Of a stretch of 64,000 nucleotides of DNA, positions 46,524 to 59,000 are shown piece after piece. A program made the position numbers and the translations under genes. Origin of the DNA: Cololabis saira. Its lineage: Eukaryota > Chordata > Actinopteri > Beloniformes > Belonidae. The notes below the pieces were generated by a model. The model worked only from the letters and a program-made list of their open reading frames with translations, was not told where the DNA came from and did not search any database. The stretch is taken from positions 13,063,017-13,127,016 of the forward strand of contig NC_084587.1 in the NCBI RefSeq assembly GCF_033807715.1. Reading direction: 5' to 3'. Every line of letters begins with the position of its first letter. Position 1 is the stretch's first letter.

Positions 46524-47788
46524 GGGCCTGATTTACTAAAGGTTTGCGTGTGTAAAAACATGTGCAAACTTGACAGCACCCGCAAACCAAAGTGCCAGCT
46601 GATCTACTAACAGCGTGCAAAGAGGACTGCGCCTCTCAAATGCGCAAAATTGCACACGCAATCCATTTAGTACTTTTGCCCTGATGAATAATCAATATGG
46701 GGGGTACCCACCAGAAATCGCTAAATACTGGGAGGGGAAAATGCAAATATGTCCATTTACCACGCGCAATGAGATTTACCAAGCCTGAAAGTAGTTGCGC
46801 GTATTGTGATTGCGTCTGTATTTAATACGTTCGAAAGGAAGGTGCTAATCTGCTGCTGCCGTTATTGTGGCAAGGAGGCGACATCCCAAATCAAAGAATA
46901 CGCAGAGAGAGAGTCTTTATTCTGCTGCATGCTATTTTAAAAATGGTTGCACAAGTTTTATTGGTGAAATAGGAAAATTAAGATGTGCAACTCTTCTAAA
47001 GGTGAGACATGCATTTAATTGATTTCATGGCGCCAGCCTTGGCGTTTATTATTACGCAAATGTGGAATGTTTGGGTCTGTCTAATTTCGTCAAATTAAAT
47101 TTGGAGATTCACCGTTCACATTTTTATGTGTATGCGTTGTATGAGAGCGAGATGGAGAGGGCGAGGGAGGGAGGGAGAGACGTGGCCTGTACGTCGTTGT
47201 TTTTTGTTTTTTTGCAGTTTGGGTGCACAATACACTTGTGTGTGTGTGTGTGTGTGAGATTTTGCAGTATGTTGTGTAATTGAAACTGGTTTGCTGTGAT
47301 CGTTGATGGCAAACTCATATTAAGCATTTACATCGCTGGTTATAATGTGCCCCCCAATTAGATCTGTTCTGCCGCCGACTCTGTTTTAACCTCATCTGCC
47401 GTTCTTTTTGTCTTATAACTGCATTTATTCTATTGCAGATTTTCTCCGATATTGCGTTTCTTTTGGTAATGTTTAAATGTCTTTGCTGTAGTTCATGAAT
47501 GTGTTTATTTGCCTCTTCCACTAATATTTGTAACTCCACCGCGTCAAATTTCATTTTGCGCTTGCGACTATATCCTGCTTTCCATCCAGACTCCATGGCG
47601 CAAAGTTTGCGCTCGCAAACCGTAAGACGCGCAACACCTCATTTAAATACTGCGGTTTGCACCTGTTATCAATTGCGCACGCAATCTTAGTTGATCACCC
47701 GCAAAACACACAACAACAGCATGCGCAAACTTTTTCAGTGCACACGCAATTTAGAACTCTTTATTTAGGATCTTAGTAAATCGGGCCC
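46524..47788. mobile_element. 1265-bp PIF/Harbinger-type element with Myb-like ORF
   Basis: The termini are gggcctgatttactaa and inverted gggcccgatttactaa (15 of 16 match). The flanking TTA at 46521-46523 and 47789-47791 is the 3-bp target site of PIF/Harbinger transposons. Both ends contain many gcgcaaa and tgcgcacgcaat motifs in opposite orientations. The DDE nuclease gene is missing, but a frame for the second Harbinger protein remains on the minus strand. Confidence 0.88.
47315..47596 (-). CDS. Myb/SANT-like DNA-binding protein of a Harbinger element
   Basis: An uninterrupted 93-residue frame starts MESGWKAGYSRKRKMKF and contains DAVELQILVEEANKHIHEL, then AISEKICNRINAVIRQK. Harbinger elements encode a small Myb-like protein beside the transposase. 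Its N-terminal half has a basic RKRKxxF start, an EIxxLVEEV-type first helix, and an IxxxINAV third helix, all visible here. The family protein helps import the transposase and bind the ends. The usual tryptophan that starts the third helix (K..W..I) is replaced, and the protein ends about 15 residues into what should be a longer C-terminal half, so it may be truncated. The ATG at 47596 is the first in frame. It is transposon-derived and not a host gene. Confidence 0.6.
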   Translation of the reverse strand: MESGWKAGYSRKRKMKFDAVELQILVEEANKHIHELQQRHLNITKRNAISEKICNRINAVIRQKERQMRLKQSRRQNRSNWGAHYNQRCKCLI

Positions 47789-48279
47789 TTAATATCTTAC
47801 ATCTACTTCCTGCTTCCTTATAGAGCGGACATTTCCTCTACTTGCTCTCTGCTCGCTTGTATACTTTTACTCATCTTCTTTTTTCTGAGCCAAAATCTAA
47901 AAAAAATGTTTGACTTAATTATTTTGAATCAGTAGCACTCAAGGATTTTTTCAGCAGTGTTTTTATTTTTTAAATCACTTCTGAAAGGAGGACCAGATGA
48001 CCATAACTGCATTTATTTCTGGGAACACAAGGTAATCAGCGCAATATATCTCCCTTTTACATAGATGACTGAAACAAATTTTCTCCAGAAGACAGCAGTG
48101 ATGGAAATTAAAATGGAAATTAATCAGCTTGGAGTGAATGCTGAGGCAAATGCTTGATATGGAAATGGAACGACTTTTCCAATGGTCCCAAACAATGAGC
48201 AGGATAACAGTAGTCCCCCCCTGGAACTCTCGGTGCAAAGCTTAAGGATAAATCCCTTCCTTCACACCTAGGAAGAAGG

Positions 48280-49691
48280 GTGACAGGAACAACACAGCAT
48301 CAGAAGGAAATGGCCTGGCCATCACTGAAGAGAATCGTTTCTTCAGTCTCAGCACCAAGGATAAAACAGCAGCGGACTGTGGCTATAGTAAATGATAGGA
48401 GAAAACCAACTGAAAACACAGGAACTCCCCTAGAAAAACAGGTTTGCTCCACTCTTACAAAACCTTGAACATCAGTGAAAGGTATGAGACCAGATCATAC
48501 TCTTAACAGCTTGAGAAAGAACTGGCCACTGGGCCTCAAACCCTGATAGTGTGGGATGGAGCTGTGAATGAAACCCTTGCTGCAAGAAAAACACTGAAAT
48601 ACCTTATTTTACCAACAACATGGTGTCTAATAATTCATAAAAAATATTGATGATCACCAATGAGCATCCATCGGGGAAACACCTCATCATACACACAGGA
48701 GCCCTTGATGTTGTGAAGGAACAATCGGAAATCTTGTGCTGTAAAATCTCCGTGCTAATTCATAATTATCATAATTAAAACCTATTCCTTGTCAATCACA
48801 ACTTTCCACAACAGCAATACCAGCCGCTAAGTCACGTACTGGATCCATTAAACATCAGATTTCCGTCAGGAAAAAACCTTTTTAATCCATTTTTATATTG
48901 AACCCCCCCCCCCCCCCCCAAAAAAAAAAAAAACTAAAAAACTAAAACAAAATAGATAAATCAATGATTTCCTTTTTGATCATAATCTCAATGTTATGTT
49001 CTTAACACAAACATGGTTAGATGAGAATGTGGCAACCCTGTTTCATGATTCACTGAAGAATAAAACGCTGCTCTTGGGAAAATTTGACTTTTTAGAATAT
49101 CTGGCTGTTCAGCTAAAGGGTCCAACTCAAGCCATGTTTATGAATGTCTACAGGCCGCCAAAACAACGGAAACTTTTTCAGTGACTTCAATGACCTGCTG
49201 TCTATGATACACCTGTATGTTGATTATGACTACTTCATTATTGTGGGAGACTTTAACATTCATGTTGACAACCCCAAGATAGAAGCGCTAAAGAGCTATG
49301 TGACAAACCTAAATATTTTGATTTGACTTAACATGTGAAACAGGCATCGCACAAATGGGGGCAAACTTTGGACTTGGTCATCAGCAAGGATCTTAACATT
49401 TCCAAGGTTATTGTGACTGATGTTGCCCTGTCTGACCACTTTTCTGTTTTCTTTGAAAGCCCCATTTGCATCCATTCAACTAGCCAAAGAGAAGTTATAA
49501 AAAACACTAAGGACAACTAAACTGAAACTTTTAACCAAGTCTACTCTTCCACCTCCACTCTGTCCTGTTACTCAGTAAACTAAATAACTTCCACTCTATA
49601 ATTTCAGATATCCTTGATTCCATTGCTCCCGCTGAGGTGAAGGTTGTCTCTGGTAAAATAAATCTCTGTGGAGAAATGCACCACTGGTAAG
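48280..49691 (+). pseudogene. L2-like LINE relic, 5' part (ORF1 and endonuclease)
   Basis: Pieces in several frames match fish L2-type LINEs. At about 48650-48750 the residues HLIIHTGALDVVKEQSEIL resemble the esterase-like part of ORF1. From 48985 onwards the endonuclease of ORF2 follows: FLTQTWLDEN, MFMNVYRPPK, FIIVGDFNIHVDN (catalytic GDFN motif), LDLVISKDLNISKVIVTD and ALSDHFSVFF (the SDH motif). Frameshifts near 49180 and 49330 and several stops make it inactive. A C17/A14 run at 48903-48933 lies between the two parts. The frame is then cut by the hAT insertion at 49692. Confidence 0.8.
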
Positions 49692-49991
49692 CAGGGCTTA
49701 AAGTAAAAAAAAAATCCTGAGCCTGAACTGTTTTTCCGGGAGAGGGGGCACATGCGCTGGCAATTTGGCAAGCAACAAAAATGACATCCTTTGAATATTA
49801 TTTTCCTCTTCACTATGGATGCTTTTGATATCAAGTTTCGCTTCTTGTCATTGTGTTTGACAGGGTATAAGAGGACCTACAATCTACAATGTGAATATTT
49901 TAAACTAAAGGTCATAATGTTATAAGGGCAGGTGAAACTCAGGCAGGCTAATTCATGGAATTATTGATTAGCAACCATTTAATTCAGTAAA

Positions 49992-50094
<103 letters not shown>

Positions 50095-50169
50095 ATGTCT
50101 ACTATTTATTTATTTTTTAATTAGCAAAACACCTACAGTGCAACAGTTGAAGAATAAAGGAGAGGAAAG

Positions 50170-50640
50170 AACCTGGCTGGTCCAGAGGAGGTGGTTGCTT
50201 CTTCACAATTGTCCAGTAGAAAACTTGTGACTTGTTTCCACTCAAGCTCATAAGACTGCAGGACATCTTCTAGTTCCAGCAGAAGTACTGAAGCATCGGC
50301 AAGATTAACTTTTCTGCTTGCCAGATGTTGAGTTGTTACTCTGGCCGTATCATCATCAAAAAAGTACTTTCATAATTGTGTCCGTGCTCTGGCTGGTGGC
50401 TTCATCAATGTTTAATGAAAACACTCTTTTTGAGTTTCTCTGCTAGCCGTTTTCTAAAAACTCTGGTGCTGTGCCATGTGTATTCATATAACTGGCATGC
50501 TGATTAGAAATGGTCAGGTTCCTCAAAGCTTTTTTATCAAGAGCTAATTTTTTACATAGATTTACAAGCGGTTGAGCAATAGAGAAGGATAGATCATGTT
50601 CAGCAATGAACAAGCACACACGGGTTTAGCATCACAAACC
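50170..50640 (-). pseudogene. Decayed hAT transposase
   Basis: On the minus strand, from about 50640 down, the order is FIAEHDLSFSIAQPLVNLCK, ALDKKALRNLTIS, HASYMNTHG, an in-frame stop, VFSLNIDEATSQSTDTIMKV, a frameshift, then NLADASVLLLELEDVLQSYEL and SFLLDNCEEA. The (S)LNIDEAT motif contains the first catalytic aspartate region of hAT transposases, and LLDNC is close to the L.DNxxVM region. Stops, a frameshift and loss of the C-terminal dimerisation domain make it non-functional. The frames at 50728-51093 on either strand have no clear match. Confidence 0.7.
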
Positions 50641-51266
50641 CGGTGGGCCGTTGGTGCCGGTACGTCAGCTGTGGCTATGCTGAAGATCAGACAGTAGCTC
50701 TATGAGCGGCATCTCCTTCATGGCGAGGTGCAACTTTTTCCCCGCTACTGGCGTACGGTAGTTTTTTTAGAGCAGAGCGTGCAAAAGCAAACACCTGGTT
50801 CTCTTCTGGCACCAGCTACCGAAAAACCTGCCGTCTCCGCCCATTTCTTCCATCCATGCCCAGCGCCATTTCATTTTCAGTCTTTTATCGGCCAAATCAT
50901 CCTCTACAGACTTCACACATTTTTTCTCCATCTTGAAGTCAGTGATACACAAGTTTTCGAAACACACTGCTCTGCGCCCTGCTGCCGTCAAAGACCCGCC
51001 CCAGCTCCACTTCTGATTGGCTAGTGTTAGTTTGGTTAAGCGCCAGAGCTGCTTTCCTCTCATTCCATTGGTAGACGAACTCAGTTGACTCAAACTGACA
51101 ATATCCCGTAGCCTATCAACACATATTTAAATGTAAACGTTAAATTACTCATCTTTTCCTTTTTTTTTTTTTTCTTTTTTTAACCAGTCAAATTCTGCAC
51201 GCTGAGAAAAAAAAAAAACTCCCTACGCCGGAGATCCGGCACGGTGCCGGAATACTTTAAGCCCTG

Positions 51267-51760
51267 GGTAAGTGAAAAAAGGGAGTGATGGAAAGACTGG
51301 ACTGAACAGAGGTGGTGGAAGACTGGACTCCAGGTTCACGATGATATTTATAAAAAGAGACTTTGCAGATACAATCTACAACTGAAGAATGCAAGAGAAT
51401 CCTTCTTTTCTGTAATCATCAAGAAAAACATCAATATCACTTGTGCCTTGTTTGCTACTGTGGACAGGTTAACGAACCCTCCTGTGTCAGCAGCATCTGA
51501 ACTGCACTCTACAAGGGTCTGCAATGAATTTGCCAACTCCTTTGCTGAGAAAATCCAGAAGATTAGAAAGTGCATCAGTGCATCGATATCGGGTCCAGGA
51601 ACAGTGCTGTGTCCAATCAAAACCAATTTGGACAAAGTGACAATTTTACTGAATCAACTACAAAAACCTGGAGGATATTATGGATCACTTATAATTTGTC
51701 CTCCTGTTATCCTCCATCTCAATATTTTACCCACAGCTTTCCTCTAGACAGTTTTACCTG
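51267..51760 (+). pseudogene. L2-like LINE relic, middle part
   Basis: The reading frame of the LINE continues beyond the hAT insertion with LQVHDDIYKKRLCRYNLQL, NARESFFSVIIKKNIN, ALFATVDRLTNPPVSA and CNEFANSFAEKIQKIRK. This is the linker between endonuclease and reverse transcriptase in fish L2-type LINEs. After about 51720 the match ends. The reverse transcriptase core is missing, so a large internal deletion has occurred. Confidence 0.75.
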
Positions 51761-51996
51761 TCATGGCATCTGATCTGACTCAAATAGTTCAGTTTTAGAG
51801 TTCTGGGATGGTTGCTGTTTTTGTCTTTGCCTGTTCCTGTTTTTTGCTTGTTTTTCTCTCTTTCAAAGTTTGTGCGCCTGTTTGTTTTCTTGTCTTTCAG
51901 ATTTTCAGCAGAAAGTGGACCACATCGTTCCAGATCCTCGCACTGGCTTCCTCTGTCTCAGAAAATAAAACTAAAACAATATTTTTTGTTAATTTA
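51761..51996. other. Unassigned segment between the LINE relic and the MITE
   Basis: About 235 bp with T-rich and CTT-rich composition (gttcctgttttttgcttgtttttc), ending in aataaaactaaaacaatatt. It could be the 3' end of another retroelement. I cannot name it. Confidence 0.3.
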
Positions 51997-51999
51997 TAA

Positions 52000-52695
52000 G
52001 TCCCCGTTTACACGGAGCAAAAACGGTGGCGTTTTCATGCGTTTTGGCCGTTCGTTTACATAAAAAAAGGGAGCTCAAAGTCACCAAAAACGATCATTTC
52101 TGAAAACTCCGGCCAAAGTGGAGATTTTCAAAAACTCCGTTTTCACGTTTGCTTGTAAACGGAGGGAAACGGAGATTTAGGCTTCAGAACGTCACATTAT
52201 GCAACAGAAACGTCACCAGCATCATTTGTGCGACCTGTGTTTACAATTTGTTTGGCCACCGTCAATATTTTCTTGTATTTTACCTGTTTTATATTCTAAA
52301 GTCTAAAGTCTTCTCTGTCACTCCAAACGAAAGACTCTCGTTCCGTCCTGGAAGTAACTGTCAGTAAAGGCTGATTTATGGTTCCGCGTTACACCAACGC
52401 TGAGCCTACGCCGTAGGGTACGCGGCGACGCGCAACGTACGTAGGCTACGCTGTCGATTTAACGCGGAACCATATTATTCAGGCTTCACACATGTCATTT
52501 GTTGACGTTTTTTTCCAGGATTCCAATTGGCTAGCATGACTTTACTCTTCTCGTTACACTGCCCCCTGCAGGTTTGGATGCTCATAGCACCTTAACAGCG
52601 TATTCATGCGGGTTCGTGTAAACGAGGATATTTTTCAAAACGTAGAGCGGGAAATATCCGTTTTTGTAAATACCCAGCTATGTGTAAACGTGGCC
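52000..52695. mobile_element. 696-bp TAA-flanked MITE (Harbinger-like)
   Basis: The left end is gtccccgtttacacgg and the right end inverted is ggccacgtttacacat, flanked by TAA at 51997-51999 and 52696-52698. The interior has many aaaacggagatt, aaaacggatat and aaaactccgttttc motifs in both orientations, usual for this teleost family. A fold-back MITE is nested at 52374-52490. It has no coding frame. Confidence 0.75.
52374..52490. mobile_element. Nested GC-rich fold-back MITE, copy 2
   Basis: Left arm: tgatttatggttccgcgtta ... gagcctacgccgtagggtac. Right arm, inverted: tatggttccgcgttaaatcg ... cgtagcctacg. The core is cgcggcgacgcgcaacgtac. It is shorter and less symmetrical than the copy at 40388-40527, which suggests decay or a deletion in one arm. 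Confidence 0.75.
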
Positions 52696-52714
52696 TAAAT
52701 CACTAAGTAGTCAA

Positions 52715-53065
52715 AAACCTTCCATATCAACCATCCAGAACACTCAGGTCTTCTGTTTCAGGTCGACTTTGTGTCCCCAGAATCAGAACAAAACATGGAA
52801 AAGCAGCATTCAGCTTTTATGTTCCAAAGAACAAACTTACAGGAGACTGCAGGAATGCTGAAACCCTCGGTTCCTTTAAATCAAGCATAAAAACTTTATT
52901 TAATTTCATCACTACATTGTAACTCTATTTTAAGTATATTTTTTCTTTAATATGCCACTGCACTGTAACTCAATCTTTTTTTTTTATCTTTACTTTTTAT
53001 GTTTTCATTATGTAAAGCACCTTGAATTGCCTTGTTGCTGAAAGGTGGTGTATAAATAAACAAAG
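52715..53065 (+). pseudogene. L2-like LINE relic, 3' end and tail
   Basis: Frames with FQVDFVSPESEQ, MEKQHSAFMFQRTN and LQETAGMLKPS follow the C-terminal end of ORF2 in fish L2-type LINEs (usual VPRxRTKxGExAFSFYAPxxWNxLP ... LKTxLF). The 3' tail ttatgtaaagcaccttgaattgccttgttgctgaaaggtggtgtataaataaa (53008-53061) is characteristic of the same family. It is the tail of the LINE whose earlier parts are at 48280-49691 and 51267-51760. Confidence 0.75.
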
Positions 53066-56000
53066 CCCTGCTCTGTTGATTGTTACTGTAGGTGGAACTT
53101 AATACATAATCTGAAACACCTAATTTTGCAAAACAACAACTTGATGTTTGTGACTAATTTGTATCACCTCTGACTCATGGTATAATATATAATATGAAAT
53201 CACTAGTAACACCCACTCGTAAGACGTCATGAAGAGTTTTTGTCTCAGTTGGGAATCAAAAGTACTTGTTTCCTTCTTTTCCTCATATCCTGCCGTATTT
53301 GATTCAGCCAAAGTTGTGTTTCACTGTGAGGGATTGTGAAAGATTATTCCATGTTCAGAGTCAGGTCTCCGTTTGTACATGACACTGTTTTGGTGTGAGA
53401 TGTGCTTTCCATATCATGGCACTCCACACACACACAACAATGTCATTTTATGTGTGTTATCTTTAACATTGTGGAAATTTGTTTAAACTTTGTGTCGGCC
53501 AGCCTTCAGTAAAACAATCATATGACTGATGATTGCTTCTAATGTCTGATGCATTCATTTATTTAGCTCTGCACTGCTCTTGTCTGCAGATAAACCGCTA
53601 TAGAAATCTGGCAGTTGAATTTTTCCACTGACATTTAATTCATTTCCCCTTAATATCGTCAACGATGGCCTGTGTTTCTGCACAAGCAGACAAAATATTA
53701 GTGACCTGTGAGGGTGGTGAGCGTCGACTCTCGTATAGTGTGACCACAAGTTTCACTTTTTTTTTTCTTCCTTACTTTTTTCAGCCACAAGAGCTGGGTC
53801 TCTGTGTGAGAGTGCTGCAGTGTTGGAGCATGTGGCAGGAGACCTGCTACTGCTATTGCCACTCAGATGTAGGCTCTGACAGAAAGATCTCTCTACTGGG
53901 ACTTACAAAACTACATCATTGATGGATGTCTTCAATTAGAAATAGAAAACATTTATGTAGCAAAAGTACAGGAAACGCATTTGCTTCATTTCTCCACTAC
54001 CAACAGCAGAACTTAAAAAGGTTTTTCACGAGAGGGTTATTTAATACTAAGTATTTCCAATTCATCCCCATATCAATATTCGTTTTTACACAGAAGAAGG
54101 ACAAATTAAAGTATTATGGCCATGCAAATCACAGTCAAAACAAAAATCGCTTGAATGCACCATCTATAGCTGATTGAAAGTGATGCAGTCTTGTAAGCAT
54201 AACGACAGGCTGAATTAAACTCCGTTGAAAAGATTCCTGTAGGCCTCGCGGTGACACTAAGGAGGTCTCATGAGTCCTCAATCCCCACGGCTATAGCTCT
54301 CAAATGGAGCTTTACCCAGAGTTCTACCTAACTTTGCAGCATAGGCACAAGGGATAAAGACATGTGTCATTTTCACTCTAAATTTACAAGTGTTTCAGCT
54401 TTTTGCATCACAGACTCCTGTGTTCGCTACATTCTGCTCTGCTTCATCTCGGCATTAGAGTGGACTGGGGAAACATGAAGGATGTGGTGGTTTGCTTGGC
54501 TCTGGATGAGGCAATAAGCCAGGCTCGTCTCGGCTATCACAAGTGGGGGCACGCTTCTCCTGAGAGATGGGTTTTGTAAATGGACATGGTGGCTCTCGAT
54601 GGGATTTTGTGTCATCTGACAGCTGAGCAAAGTTTTCAATGGCTGACAGATGATAGACACCAGCATTGTTTGATGTGGTCTCTGAAGTGAAAACATCAGA
54701 GGCAGAGCTCGAGGTAATGCAATGAAAGAGCGACGCAAAGTGTATCAAAAAAATGTAAAAATGAGGCGTGTAATTGACTTAAATACTGTGTACAGAAAAT
54801 GCACACATCAACTTGTTAACTGTGAGTGCAACACTGTCAGTGGTAGGTAGCTGTAAAATCCCACCAGCTGGTGGTAGGTGGAAAAATTCAGATCATGGTT
54901 TTGACTAAAATCCCATCCAAAGCTAAGAATGTTGCCACTCTGCGTTGTGACATGGCAACAACGTTGTCTGTTTGGAAACAAGGAGAACTTTGACCAAAGG
55001 GATACTCTGGACAAAGATCAAAGAAATGCATATTTGAATTGCATATTCACTCTCTCACTCTCCATCTTTTTTTTCCCTTTTCCCAAATAAATGAATATAC
55101 AGAAGCACAACAATGGATAACTCTATGCATGACGGCTGAATGGCTTCACTGTTCTTCTTACTCTGAATCTTCTTACCGTTAACACACCAGCTGGGTGGTG
55201 AATAGCCACATCTACAGTTTGCCCTTCCATCCGGTGTGAAATCTAGAGCAGTGAATTAAAATGAATGACTTGGATCCGTTATTGTGAAATCTGGCATGTG
55301 GATGAGTCTGTCTATCTGTCTGTGTGTTCAACTACTGTATTTGGAGTCAAAACAGCTTTTTATTTCCAACTTGAAAAGCCAACTTGGTTTCGATACAAAA
55401 AAGTTAAACATTTTGCAATTTACACGTTTTATGGGGCACTTATAAAACAGGAGTAATTTCGGAGGTCTGCTAGAGACAGTGATTACACAATTCACCTGAC
55501 CTTATTAAGATGTTTGAAAGCAGTTTAATCTTCACAAAATAACACCTTAATAATGAGGCTTCACACTTCACACAGTTCACAAAGTATATATAGTGACAAT
55601 TTGTCCAGTTTTATCTGTATTTTGTTATTTAATGAATAATGAACAATCAAAATGCTTTGTAAGAATCTGGACCAGCTGGTGTTATGGAACTAAGGGGAAT
55701 CTAAAAATTATTGAAGGTGTATAACATTAAAAAGAAAAAAAAGAGCAAAAAGTTGACTTACATTTCTGATTACAGCAGTATACCAAGCTGAAACTTTTGC
55801 TTTCTTCCATGAGTCTAACAATAAGTTAATGCAGGGTCCTAATTTAATCATCATGTCAAAGATAATCTTCGTGTGTAATAAAGGAGGGAAAGTGTCAGAA
55901 AAACGTTGAAAATGAACAGCATCAATTTTCACAGTCAGATGGCCATGATGGCACCATTCATGTGCCATTATGCAAGATTCAGCACCAATCTTCACACTGT

Positions 56001-59000
56001 TTTAGTTTGCATATGAACATGCAGATCGGTTTTTATTGTTTGCATGTTTGTTTTTGTTATTTTTTTATAAGGAAATGAGAGCATATATTTTTCTTGTGTA
56101 ATGATTATGGCTGAAAGGAATACCATAACTACCTTCATGACCTGGGAACCAGTGATGGACATAGAAATCAATCAGAAAACTATATTTAAACTCTTTGCTA
56201 CTGTGAGTACTGTAACTGAGCAATTGCCACTGGAATTGATAAAAATATTATGCATATCATCCCTGAAAGATTGTCAGTTGTTGTCATCTCTGTATTTATT
56301 ATAAGTGATACAATGGTGTCAAAAAAAGAAAAAGAGAAAAACAATAAATCCAAGACTGCAGTCATCATATCAGCAGATCATGTTTCAAGCAATAGTTAAC
56401 GGCATGGCAGCATAAATCCCTCCAAACATGTACAGTTCCTTTGCAAATACTCCTACAAAACTCAAAATCTCAGCAATTATGAAAAAGTTTAACAGAGCTT
56501 TTAATATTGCATGAAAAAGAGCCATCTGTTATATAATATTAGTTATGTTGTGAAAGGGTCTGCACAATTACCAAGAGGCAGATGGTGTGCAGCAGCTTCA
56601 CATCATAAAAACCAGCACATCAGTCAGCGGATACACCAAATGTCCTGCTCAAAATTAGTGGCAAGAATGGCGCACATGTCTACCCTGATATTTGAATTAT
56701 GCAATTACAATTGGGCTATGTCAATCACAATGGGATTGTAGTAATTTTGGTTGAATGCAAGACTGTTCTTTATTTGAACTAAAAACACTTTTTGGTGTCG
56801 TTTTGGATAGATAGAGGTTTTGTAAATAGTTCCAGCCATTATACTTTGTACATTAATGACTTTAACAGAGAAAATGTCCATTTTAGCATCTGTGTTTCAT
56901 TCCAGATGATTAAGTTACTGTTGAAGCCTGTGTATACTCTAAAGAAGTACGCTAGCAAACATGAGTATATGGTATAAAACAGGCTACTACAGAACTCAGA
57001 AAAAGCAGAAAACAACTCAAGCGTATTCTGTGGTACCATTGATGTCAATAAGGTCAATCACCACAGCTTTATTAAAAGTCACAGGAGTCTTGCAGTGCCT
57101 TTTATTCATCCAACAAAAATAAGCCTGGCTGTTCTAAGTGACACAAAGCACACAGCATCTCTGAAGAAGGTCAAGCTGTCTCAGACCTGAGTGATGGCAT
57201 GAAATAAATAAAGCGAGCAAGAAAAACAACACCAAGCTTCAGTTCAAGCTTTAACATATTGCTACAGGCTCCTGTTTAGCAAAAGAAGATAACTATCCAA
57301 TTTACACAGCGAAGGAAACAAAAGGCAGTTTGAGTGTCCAAAAGCCATGCCTTGATTTATTGTCTCAGTCTGTCATATATTTTTTTCTTCCCTTCCATCA
57401 ATGATGAACACACCATTTATTCATCCTGGCCTAGTCAGACACTTGCATGAACAACTGTATCCCCAACTCATCACCATGAAAAAATGAAAAAATACTTCCT
57501 CTACAGATTTCCCATCCATTCTAATGAATAAATCGCCTTTCCATACATCAAGCTGGACATTCACTAACCCGTAAAACCTCAAAGCAGGGCCAAAATCATT
57601 CTCATAATGATGTCACATTACTAGTGTTGGCTAAAGCCAGCATTAAACATTGGCTTGTATAAGCTTCTTCAAAATAACAGGGAGATGCAGTCAGCTGAAC
57701 CTTTCTCATATGGTGCAAAAAACAGCAAAAATCCATAAAAAATAACTTTCTTTTTAATTAGCTTAAACATTTATACATGGGGACATTCTGTCTGCTCCTC
57801 GGGTCTTCCTAACGTGATAATTATATGAAGTGATTATATCATCTGAAATATCTAAGAAGACACCAAAAATGTAATGGAAAAGCAAAACGCTACCTCTCTG
57901 TCCATGTCACCCGTTCTAAGGGAGACACCCCTGGGAGTTGCACTACACCGTGGATACAGAATATTTGATTTCTATCAAATCCCTGACAGCCACTCTGTGG
58001 TGTGCCGCCACTCTCTAACCCTCCCACGCCCCCCCTGCCACAATCCTTTCCCAGATGTCCATCAGCATCATGTCTGCAACACCCCAGCTCGTCATCTTCT
58101 GTATTGTTTTGTTGGACTCACTCAGATATACCCTGAATACATCATGTATCTAAATAATACTTGTTTAATCTCCAATGCTGATATATTTAAGTCTTATTTG
58201 AGCCCTCAAATAAATATAGTAAGCTAAGCATAGGATAAAATTGTTGATTCAAGGAATATTCCACTGCACCAAATAAAATGATCATTTTAGTGACTGAGCA
58301 GACGGGGCCACGGACTGGATGTGACAGATTTAAGACATGAGTATTAAGGTTTACGAGGTTTATAAGGTTTTCCATGTTTCAAAGAACCTGAAATACAAAT
58401 AGTTTTATGCAAAACACTGAAGAAAAAAAATAAACTACAGCAAAGGACATCATCATGGGAAAGCAACAGGATGCCATTAAACCTGCTACTAAATGTTGCC
58501 ATAAATTGTTCAGAAACTGTTGGTCACCTCAAGATTATTAAACAATATGTGACATAGTTGTCAGATTCAATATAAAACACTGAGAAATTCAGCCGGAAAT
58601 CCAGCCTGTCATGTGTTCAGTGACTGCAAATGTTTGGGTTTACTTTTGGAGTCACAAATATCAGGGTTCATATCACCTGTGAGAACCCCGAGATGACGAA
58701 ATGTCCAGTTACCGACCAGCACACAGCACGCTATGTTGTCATTGTCACAGAAAAAGATCCCCATACCAGAGGTATGGCAGATATTATAGTACACACATTT
58801 TTAAGAAGTAGGTTGTTTAACACGTGTGCTTGCTTAGTTTCAGCTTAGATACCTTATTATAACATTATAGAGTAGCTTTTTTAGATGCCCTTAGGAACAG
58901 AAATGTATGCATTTCACGTGATGAGTAAGGGAGCCATTTTATGAATAATGAACTATTTTTACCCCCAATTCTCCCTGTAGAAAAATGAGTACAGTAGCAC

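Noticed and set aside
50728..51093. Paired frames of about 100 codons on both strands
   Set aside because: They lie within the right part of the hAT element and no transposase motif was recognised. At most this is eroded coding sequence.
54427..54748. Two overlapping minus-strand frames of about 100 codons
   Set aside because: No motif recognised and no flanking splice sites in agreement with the frame. A non-coding element seems more likely.
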